5,545 bases of DNA from an uncultured Phycisphaerales bacterium (GTDB lineage Bacteria > Planctomycetota > Phycisphaerae > Phycisphaerales > UBA1924): the NCBI GenBank assembly GCA_937871415.1, contig CALMQD010000065.1, positions 1 to 5,545 of the forward strand, in the 5' to 3' direction. The translations under genes were made by a program, and so were the position numbers. The notes below the pieces were generated by a model. That model did no database searches. It was not told the DNA's origin and saw nothing but the letters and a program-made list of their open reading frames with translations. How positions within the stretch are numbered: position 1 is the stretch's first letter; the number at the start of each line of letters is the position of its first letter. Shown in pieces: positions 1-5,545 of the stretch.

Positions 1-1611
1 GGGCGAGCCGGCGCGCGGGTGCGTGTGCTGGATCGGACGCGGGCCGGTGCGTCCGGCGACGGCGGCCTGCTTGCCGACGTAGCCGCCCGCCAGGCCCAGC
101 GCGACGATGAGCACCGCCGCGACAACGCCCGCGAGCGAGCGCGACGGAAACGGCGAAGGCTTGACGATGCCGGTGGAGAGCGCGTCGCCCTTCTCCAGGA
201 AAGGCACGGCGACGAGCCGGAGGTAGTACGTCGCGGCGATGGCCGAGTTGAGGCCCAGGATCACGACCAGCACGGTCTCGCCCGCCGCGATGGCGCTCGT
301 GAAGAGCGGGAGTTTTCCCAGGAAGCCGACCAGGGGCGGCAGCCCGAGCAGACCGAACGCCGAGACGACCATGACGCCGGCGAGCACCGGCGAACGCGAC
401 CACAGGCCGCGGAGTTCGTTGAGGTGGTCGACGTCGTCGACGGACCCGTCGGCGTTGCGGCGTTCGAGGGCGGCGATGACCCCGAAGGAGCCGACGCTCA
501 TGACGCCGTAGGAGACGAGGTAGAAGAGGACGGCGGCGATGCCGCTCTCGCCGAGCACGGCATCACGCCCGCCCTCGACCGATCCCGGACCGGCGACGAT
601 TCCGACGAGCATGTACCCCGAGTGCGCGATCGACGAGTAGGCGAGCATGCGCTTGACGCTGGTCTGGAGCAGCGCGAGCACGTTGCCGACGGTCATCGAG
701 AGGACCGCGATGGACCAGAGTAGGACGCGCAGGACCTCGGGCAGGCTCGTGCCCGAGCCGATGCCGTCCTTGCCGTAGCGCCAGCCGACGGTCGAGAGAA
801 GCAGGATGATCGCGAAGAAGCCCGCGGCCTTGGGGACAAAGGCGAGCATCGCGGTGACGGGCGCCGCGGCGCCCTGGTAGACGTCGGGCGTGTAGTAGTG
901 CATCGGCACGGCGGCGATCTTGAACATGATGCCCAGGAGGGCGACGACCAGGCCGACCAGGCCGATGGTGGGGATCTGGCCGCCGGACCCTGCGGAGTGC
1001 GCGGCAACGTCGAAGACGCGCGCGATCTCGGAGAGGTTGGTCGAACCGGTCGCTCCGTAGATGAGCGAGAAGCCGTAGAGGAACATCGCGGCGCCGAGTG
1101 CGCCCAGGAAGAAGTACTTGACGCCGGCCTCCATGGAGCGGTTGCGGCGCGTCGAGAGGCTGACGAGCACGTACGTCGGGAGGCTGGTGAGTTCCAGCGC
1201 GAGGAACAGGAAGATGAGGTCGGTCGCGGAGCAGCAGAGCATGAGCCCCGTGAGCGAGAAGAGGAAGAAGGCGTAGAACTCGGCACGGGTGGAGCGGATG
1301 GGCTCGAAGGTCGCGCCGCGATCGACGGCGGCCTCGAGGTCTCGATCGGCCAGGCCGGGGAAGAGCATGAGGAGCAGGAGCCCGACGCCCGCGACCATGA
1401 CCTTGCCGTAGACCGCCATGTAGGGCATGGGGCTGGGCGAGACGGGCATCATGAACTCGACCGCGAGGTAGGCCGCGGCGATGAGGCCGAGGCCGGCGAT
1501 GGGCGCGCACAGGCGACGGATAGTTCGGTCGGCGCTGAGGCCGACGATCATCACGACGCAGGTCGTGACGAAGAGCGCGATCTCGGGCCAGAACCGGACG
1601 AGGGCTTCCAT
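1..1611 (-). CDS. nuoN: NADH-quinone oxidoreductase subunit N (complex I antiporter-like subunit), 3' end cut by window
   Basis: Third antiporter-like proton-pumping subunit, next to NuoA/J/K/H in the complex I membrane arm. The reading frame is open from the ATG at 1611 to the left edge, giving 537 residues without a stop, beginning MEALVRFWPEIALFVTT. Key residues match E. coli NuoN with conserved spacing: E140 (LFLALELTSLPTYVL; E133), K165 (K158), K231 (MFKIAAVPMHYYTPDVYQGA; K217), K261 (K247) and K433 (GLPPLVGFLGKL; K395). The motif YYTPDVYQGA and the absence of a lateral helix identify NuoN rather than NuoL or NuoM. The last predicted membrane helix is about 492-513; residues 514-537 are polar with Gly, Pro and His, so the stop probably lies only a short way beyond the edge. 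The family is usually about 480-500 residues. The start is fixed by a GGAGG site 7 bases upstream and a TGATG overlap with nuoM. No internal break is visible. Confidence 0.96.
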   Translation of the reverse strand, partial: MEALVRFWPEIALFVTTCVVMIVGLSADRTIRRLCAPIAGLGLIAAAYLAVEFMMPVSPSPMPYMAVYGKVMVAGVGLLLLMLFPGLADRDLEAAVDRGATFEPIRSTRAEFYAFFLFSLTGLMLCCSATDLIFLFLALELTSLPTYVLVSLSTRRNRSMEAGVKYFFLGALGAAMFLYGFSLIYGATGSTNLSEIARVFDVAAHSAGSGGQIPTIGLVGLVVALLGIMFKIAAVPMHYYTPDVYQGAAAPVTAMLAFVPKAAGFFAIILLLSTVGWRYGKDGIGSGTSLPEVLRVLLWSIAVLSMTVGNVLALLQTSVKRMLAYSSIAHSGYMLVGIVAGPGSVEGGRDAVLGESGIAAVLFYLVSYGVMSVGSFGVIAALERRNADGSVDDVDHLNELRGLWSRSPVLAGVMVVSAFGLLGLPPLVGFLGKLPLFTSAIAAGETVLVVILGLNSAIAATYYLRLVAVPFLEKGDALSTGIVKPSPFPSRSLAGVVAAVLIVALGLAGGYVGKQAAVAGRTGPRPIQHTHPRAGSP

Positions 1612-3317
1612 CAGCGAGCCTCCATCGACAGGTTGACGGGGGCTTGGGGGGCGGCGCCCGGCGGCGCCTCGGCGACACTGGCCGACTGCACGTCACGCTG
1701 GACCTTGGCGACCACCTGCTGGACCGGTTTCTCCAGCGCTCGCAGGACCGGCGTCGGATAGAGCCCGAGCGCCAGGCAGCCGATCGCCAGCGGGACGAGC
1801 ACGCCGATCTCGCGGGGCGAGAGGTCGCGCGGGAGCGCGGAGTGATGCTCGGCGTGGGCGTCGTGCCCGTGGGCGTGTCCGTTCGCATGGTCGTCGTGAC
1901 CCGGGGCCTTGAACTTGCCCCACACGATGTTGCCGACCATGTAGAGGATGTACATCGCGGTGATGATGAGGCCCAGGGCGGCGAAGGCGGCGAACCAAGG
2001 GCCCAGCGCGCCGAAGGTCGCTCCGGGGAGCAGGGAGTCCGTGGTGGCGCCCGGGAACAGAGCGGAGGGGGCCCAGTGATGCTCGCCGCCGGCCTGGAAC
2101 GCGCCGAGCAGGCACATGAACTCGCTGATGAAGCCGTTGAGCCCGGGGAGGCCGACGCTGGCCATCGCGAAGAAGACCATGAAGAAGGACCAGACGGGCA
2201 TGCGCGACGCGAGCCCGCCGAGTTTGCGGAAGTCCCGGGTGTGGTAACGCTCGTAGATCATGCCGATGAGCAGGAAGAGCGCGCCGGTCGAGAGCCCGTG
2301 GTTGATCATGTACAGCACCGAGCCGGAGATCCCGATGCCGTTGAGCGCGAAGAGGCCCAGCACGCAGAAGCCCAGGTGCGAGACCGACGAGTACGCCACG
2401 AGTTTCTTGATGTCCTGCTGCACCCAGCAGATGAGGCCGGCGACGATGATGCCCAGGACCGCCAGGACGCCCAGGAACGGGGCCCACTCGTAGGCGGCGA
2501 GCGGGGTCATCTGCAGCGCGAAGCGGAACAGGCCGTACGTGCCGAGCTTGAGCAGCACGCCCGCGAGGACGACCGAGCCCGCGGTGGGCGCCTCGGTGTG
2601 CGCCAGGGGCAGCCAGGTGTGCACCGGGAAGATGGGCACCTTGACCGCGAAGCCGGCGAGCAGCGCGAAGAAGACCCACTTCTGCTCGACGGGGCTCATG
2701 GCCCGCGCCGTCTGTTCGAGGGTCGCGAAGTCGAACGTCCAGTCGCTGGAGGTCGAGACGGCGTGGGCCTTGAAGGCGACGTAGGCCAGGCCGGCGAGCG
2801 TGAGCATCGAGCCGGTGAAGGTGTAGAGGAAGAACTTGACCGCCGCGTACTTGCGGTTGTCGCTCCCGTAGAGGGAGATGAGGATGAACATGGGGACGAG
2901 CGTGAACTCGAAGAAGAGGTAGAAGAGGATGAGGTCGCGAGCAAAGAAGACGCCGACCATGGCGCTCTGGAGGATGAGCAGCCACGCGTAGTAGGTCTTG
3001 CAGCGCTCGCCGATGGCGGTGAAACTCGCGAACGCGCAGATCGGGCCGAGCAGGCAGGTCAGGCCGACCAGCAGCATCGTGATGGTGTCGGCGGCGAGGG
3101 AGAACGACAGTCCCAGCGGCTTGAACCACTCCCAGGTCACGCCGAGCTGGTCGTTCTGGCCGTTGCCCCAGTCGAACCTCGCCGCGAGCGCCAGGAAGAC
3201 GCCGGCGCACACGAGGGTGACCAGCGAAGCGATCTGCTTGGCGCTCTTCTCGGGCGCGGGGGCGATGAGCAGCGCGCCCACCAGCGGGAGCAGGATGAGC
3301 AGAACAATGAGGCTCAT
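1611..3317 (-). CDS. nuoM: NADH-quinone oxidoreductase subunit M (complex I antiporter-like subunit), complete
   Basis: Middle of the three antiporter-like proton-pumping subunits in the complex I membrane arm, lying between NuoL and NuoN. The 568-residue product starts MSLIVLLILLPLVGALL, a typical NuoM first helix. The ATG has a strong ribosome-binding site and overlaps the nuoL stop as ATGA; the same frame is open further upstream but reads there as an Arg/Pro-rich shadow of nuoL, so it is not coding. The Proton_antipo_M core covers about 127-410. Key residues correspond to E. coli NuoM by motif and spacing: E137 (FFEFTLVPMF; E144), K226 (AVKVPIFPVHTWLP; K234), K257 (LLKLGTYG; K265) and E399 (GFISEF; E407). 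K304/K305 in DIKKLVAYSS and H340 are also kept. It exceeds E. coli NuoM (509) through a His-rich loop at 474-492 (8 His in 19) and a soluble Ala/Pro/Val-rich tail at about 531-568. No frameshift or missing key residue is visible. An archaeal-type Fpo or Mrp subunit is possible by family but less likely given the L-M-N context. Confidence 0.97.
   Translation of the reverse strand: MSLIVLLILLPLVGALLIAPAPEKSAKQIASLVTLVCAGVFLALAARFDWGNGQNDQLGVTWEWFKPLGLSFSLAADTITMLLVGLTCLLGPICAFASFTAIGERCKTYYAWLLILQSAMVGVFFARDLILFYLFFEFTLVPMFILISLYGSDNRKYAAVKFFLYTFTGSMLTLAGLAYVAFKAHAVSTSSDWTFDFATLEQTARAMSPVEQKWVFFALLAGFAVKVPIFPVHTWLPLAHTEAPTAGSVVLAGVLLKLGTYGLFRFALQMTPLAAYEWAPFLGVLAVLGIIVAGLICWVQQDIKKLVAYSSVSHLGFCVLGLFALNGIGISGSVLYMINHGLSTGALFLLIGMIYERYHTRDFRKLGGLASRMPVWSFFMVFFAMASVGLPGLNGFISEFMCLLGAFQAGGEHHWAPSALFPGATTDSLLPGATFGALGPWFAAFAALGLIITAMYILYMVGNIVWGKFKAPGHDDHANGHAHGHDAHAEHHSALPRDLSPREIGVLVPLAIGCLALGLYPTPVLRALEKPVQQVVAKVQRDVQSASVAEAPPGAAPQAPVNLSMEAR
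1619..1623 (-). promoter_or_regulatory. Ribosome-binding site of nuoN inside the 3' end of nuoM
   Basis: GGAGG on the minus strand is followed by a 7-base spacer (CTCGCTG) and the nuoN ATG. The site lies in the last codons of nuoM (Met-Glu-Ala-Arg-stop). Together with the TGATG junction, in which one A is shared by the nuoM stop and the nuoN start, it fixes the nuoN start and suggests translational coupling of the two subunits. Confidence 0.8.
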
Positions 3318-5545
3318 GAGGCGCCTCCCCCGGAGAGCAAGCCGGAGAACCCGCCCGCCAGGAGCAGGACGATGAGCAGGAGCACCGCCAGGCCTCCGGC
3401 CATGCGCAGGGCGTAGTCGTGGAGCATGCCGCTCTGCAGCGGACGGGCCGTCTTGCCCAGGGCCTTGGGCACCCAGCCGACGGTGTTCACCAGCCCGTCG
3501 ACCAGCACCTTGTCGAGCAGGGCGAGCACGTGCGAGAAGACCCACAGCGGGCGCACGACGAGGAAGTGGTAGATCTCGTCGACGTACCACTTGTGCTGTG
3601 CGCCGCGCGCCAGCGCACCGAAGACCGGGAGCAGTTTGTCGGCCCGCGCGGACTTGGCCGTGGTCCGGCCGAGGTAGTGCAGGTAGAACGCGATCAGGAT
3701 GCCCGTCAGCGCCACGATGCCGGAGACGACCTTCATCGCGGCGTGGGCGTCGAAGCCGAAGAACTCGGCGTGGGCGTGGTGCGGGGGCAGCGCGCCCGCG
3801 GTGCTTGCGCCCACCACGCGGTCGAGCCAGTGCGGGTGCACGGCGACGAGCGGGATCGCGGCGAAGGCCGCGACCGCCAGGAGCGACAGAACGAGGTTGA
3901 TCGCCCAGCCTGGGGCGTGGGGGTGCCAGTGGTCGTGCTTGTCGGCGTGAGCCGCGCCGTGCCCGTGGTCGTGGCCCGTGTGCGAATGGCCGTGGTCGTC
4001 GTGCGCGTGATCGTCGTGCGCGTGGAGTTCATCGCCGGGCTCGTAGTACGCGGGCCCGACGAAGACGCGGAAATAGACGCGGAACGTGTAGTACGCCGTG
4101 AGGCCGGCGGTGATGAGCAGGATCCAGCCGATGGCCTGGGTGTGCGGGTTGCCGAAGGCATCGCCGAGGATGGTGTCCTTGGAGTAGAAGCCGGCGGTGA
4201 TGAAGGGCAGGCCCGCGAGGTTGATGCACCCGACGAGCATGGTGACGCTGACGATGCGCCAGCCGGGGAGTTTGATGAGGCCCGAGAGGCGGCGGAGATC
4301 GAGCTGGCCCGCGAAGCCATGCATCACTGCGCCGCAGGCGAGGAAGAGCAGGGCCTTGAAGAAGGCGTGGGTGAAGACGTGGGCCGCGCCGCCGACGGCG
4401 CCCATGACCCCCAGGCCGCAGAACATGTAGCCCAACTGCGACACGGTCGAATACGCCATGATGCGCTTGATGTCGAACTGGGCCATGCCGATGGTGGCGG
4501 CGAGGAGCGCCGTGAGCGCACCGCCCCAGGCGACGATCGGGAGCGCCCACTCCGAGCACAGGTACATCGGGAACATGCGGGCGACGAGGTAGACGCCCGC
4601 GGTGACCATCGTCGCGGCGTGGATGAGCGCGCTGACCGGCGTGGGGCCTTCCATCGCGTCGGGGAGCCAGACGTACAGCGGCAACTGCGCCGACTTGCCG
4701 AACGCGCCGACGGTGAAGAGCACCGGGATGAGTTGCACGAGGAACGGGATCTGGTCGAAGCGGTGCTCGCGCGCCAGGGCGAGGTACTGCTCGATCTGCG
4801 GCATGAGTTTCGAGTACTCGATCGTGCCGAAGCAGACGAACGTGAGCATCACGCCCAGCGACAGGCCGAAGTCGCCGATGCGGTTCATGACGAAGGCCTT
4901 CTTGGCCGCGGCGACGGCGCTGGGCTTCTTGTAGAAGTACCCGATGAGCAAGTAGGAGCAGAGACCAACGCCCTCCCAGCCCAGGAAGAGCAGCGCGAGG
5001 TTGTCGCCCATGACCAGGCAGGCCATGGAGAAGACGAACAGACCGAAGGCGGCGAAGAAGCGGCAATAGCCCGCGCCCAGGTCGTGGCTCATGTACTCGC
5101 TGGCGTAGAGCGCGATGAGCGTCGCCAGGCCGGTGACAAAGAGCATCCAGAGGCAGGTAAGGGAGTCGACGTAGAACGAGAAGTTCGCGGTAAGGGTCTG
5201 GGCCGCGTCGGGGCCGTACTGGAAGTTGATCCAGTCGAAGGCGTGGATGATCGCGTGCCCGCCGTCGGGCATCTCGGGCTGGACCTTGGTGTAGAGCAGG
5301 CAGACCAGGAGGAAGGAGGTCGCCAGCGAGAGCACGGTGATCCACGCGGGCAGTTTGCTCTTGACCTTCAGGCACGCGCACAGCCCGCAGAGCACGCACG
5401 CCAGGAGCGGGATGAAGGGGATGAGCGCGAAGTAGCGCGGGACCTCGAACAGCGGCCCGAGGATGGGGCCGGCGTGCTCGGCGGCGTGCTCGCCGGCGAC
5501 AGCCGCGGCGGCATGGGCCGCGGGCTCGGCGTGGGCCGGGTCCAC
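3314..5545 (-). CDS. nuoL: NADH-quinone oxidoreductase subunit L (complex I antiporter-like subunit); start at window edge
   Basis: Distal proton-pumping subunit of respiratory complex I in the inner membrane; it helps couple NADH-to-quinone electron transfer to proton export. The 743 residues read as a polytopic membrane protein. First helix about 38-58, Proton_antipo_N-like segment about 115-152 (FYVDSLTCLWMLF), Proton_antipo_M core about 180-470. Residues matching the E. coli NuoL proton path by motif and spacing: E191 (GWEGVGLCSY), D225 (NRIGD), K284 (GKSAQLPL), H309 (IHAATMVTAG), K360, H389, H393, K397 and K456 (YSKD). The C-terminal part (about 640-735) has the amphipathic lateral helix and a final membrane helix, which separates NuoL from NuoM/NuoN; MrpA is unlikely because its extra C-terminal domains are absent. 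It is longer than E. coli NuoL (613) owing to an Ala/His-rich N-terminus (1-37), a loop with 15 His at 508-543, and a smaller His-containing loop at 570-601. Four Cys (50, 53, 56, 58) fall in helix 1. The GTG at the very edge is the only plausible start in the window; the true start may lie upstream. Confidence 0.96.
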   Translation of the reverse strand: MDPAHAEPAAHAAAAVAGEHAAEHAGPILGPLFEVPRYFALIPFIPLLACVLCGLCACLKVKSKLPAWITVLSLATSFLLVCLLYTKVQPEMPDGGHAIIHAFDWINFQYGPDAAQTLTANFSFYVDSLTCLWMLFVTGLATLIALYASEYMSHDLGAGYCRFFAAFGLFVFSMACLVMGDNLALLFLGWEGVGLCSYLLIGYFYKKPSAVAAAKKAFVMNRIGDFGLSLGVMLTFVCFGTIEYSKLMPQIEQYLALAREHRFDQIPFLVQLIPVLFTVGAFGKSAQLPLYVWLPDAMEGPTPVSALIHAATMVTAGVYLVARMFPMYLCSEWALPIVAWGGALTALLAATIGMAQFDIKRIMAYSTVSQLGYMFCGLGVMGAVGGAAHVFTHAFFKALLFLACGAVMHGFAGQLDLRRLSGLIKLPGWRIVSVTMLVGCINLAGLPFITAGFYSKDTILGDAFGNPHTQAIGWILLITAGLTAYYTFRVYFRVFVGPAYYEPGDELHAHDDHAHDDHGHSHTGHDHGHGAAHADKHDHWHPHAPGWAINLVLSLLAVAAFAAIPLVAVHPHWLDRVVGASTAGALPPHHAHAEFFGFDAHAAMKVVSGIVALTGILIAFYLHYLGRTTAKSARADKLLPVFGALARGAQHKWYVDEIYHFLVVRPLWVFSHVLALLDKVLVDGLVNTVGWVPKALGKTARPLQSGMLHDYALRMAGGLAVLLLIVLLLAGGFSGLLSGGGAS
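3324..3331 (-). promoter_or_regulatory. Ribosome-binding site of nuoM inside the 3' end of nuoL
   Basis: On the minus strand GGGGGAGG is followed by a 6-base spacer (CGCCTC) and the nuoM ATG. The GGAGG core fits the 16S anti-Shine-Dalgarno sequence well. The same bases encode part of the Gly run near the NuoL C-terminus. With the ATGA start-stop overlap this fixes the nuoM start and suggests that ribosomes finishing nuoL reinitiate on nuoM. Coupling is inferred, not shown. Confidence 0.8.
3995..4024 (-). repeat. Two tandem 15-bp units in the His-rich loop of nuoL
   Basis: On the coding strand CACGCGCACGACGAT (4024-4010) is followed directly by CACGCGCACGACGAC (4009-3995), differing only in the last base. 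Each unit encodes His-Ala-His-Asp-Asp (NuoL residues 508-512 and 513-517), and the difference is synonymous. The next codons (His-Gly-His-Ser-His) look like a diverged further unit. The in-frame period of five codons suggests that the loop grew by short tandem duplication (inference). Confidence 0.75.

Noticed and set aside
19..723. Open frame on the plus strand opposite the 3' part of nuoN
   Set aside because: It is also the exact antisense frame of nuoN, with Arg/Asp/Glu-rich low-complexity composition. It ends at a TAG that is simply a CTA leucine codon of nuoN.
898..1761. Open frame on the plus strand opposite the 5' half of nuoN and the end of nuoM
   Set aside because: Antisense shadow in the same register as nuoN, with charged low-complexity composition and no motif; the opposite strand carries conserved NuoN motifs throughout.
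563..1888. Minus-strand open frame of about 440 codons spanning the nuoM/nuoN junction
   Set aside because: It is an out-of-frame reading of nuoM and nuoN, very rich in Arg, Pro and Ser. The true nuoN frame is open over the whole stretch and keeps all family motifs.
1644..3416. Very long open frame on the plus strand opposite nuoM (about 590 codons)
   Set aside because: Over nuoM it is the exact codon-for-codon antisense frame, in which stops arise only from the sense codons TTA, CTA and TCA; these are rare in GC-rich genes. The product is a Glu/Arg/Asp/Gly-rich chain with no recognisable domain, whereas the minus strand encodes an intact NuoM.
3917..4024. His-rich region considered as a separate metal chaperone or HypB-like His-stretch gene
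   Set aside because: It lies in frame inside nuoL, flanked on both sides by conserved NuoL membrane helices, with no start, stop or ribosome-binding site of its own.
4029..5399. Minus-strand open frame of about 456 codons inside nuoL
   Set aside because: Shifted-frame reading of nuoL with Arg/Pro/His-rich composition and no membrane segments; the nuoL frame is intact over the same stretch.
1..5545. Possibility that the three genes are a Mrp-type Na+/H+ antiporter or a hydrogenase-linked complex rather than complex I
   Set aside because: The L-M-N order, the lateral helix in the first subunit, the lack of MrpA-type C-terminal extensions and the distinct NuoN motifs all fit complex I. Upstream genes outside the window would be needed to exclude every variant.

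Overview
The window is ordinary chromosomal energy-metabolism DNA from a GC-rich bacterium. It is fully occupied by three consecutive genes on the minus strand: nuoL, nuoM and nuoN, the proton-pumping antiporter-like membrane subunits of NADH:quinone oxidoreductase (respiratory complex I). Read in the direction of transcription, nuoL starts at or beyond the right edge (5545) and ends at 3314. nuoM runs from 3317 to 1611. nuoN starts at 1611 and is still open at the left edge. The order L-M-N is the usual 3' end of a bacterial nuoA-N operon, so nuoK would be expected just outside the right edge.

The genes are packed without spacers. nuoL and nuoM share ATGA (4-base overlap), and nuoM and nuoN share TGATG (1-base overlap). 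A GGAGG-type ribosome-binding site lies inside the upstream gene at each junction, pointing to one polycistronic message with coupled translation. I see no promoter, terminator, RNA gene, mobile element, CRISPR array or plus-strand gene, and there is no non-coding stretch to hold one.

All three proteins keep the charged residues of the family's proton path, so each looks functional. NuoL has the C-terminal amphipathic (lateral) helix plus a last membrane helix that spans the pump modules in complex I. The less usual parts are the connecting regions: His/Asp-rich loops at the same relative place in NuoL and NuoM, an Ala/His-rich N-terminal extension and a cysteine cluster in the first membrane helix of NuoL, and Ala/Pro-rich or polar tails on NuoM and NuoN.

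The organism cannot be fixed from this window. High GC and the general look of the proteins would fit a planctomycete (Phycisphaerae-like) or another GC-rich environmental bacterium; this is an impression, not a result. I found no sign of an undescribed system.
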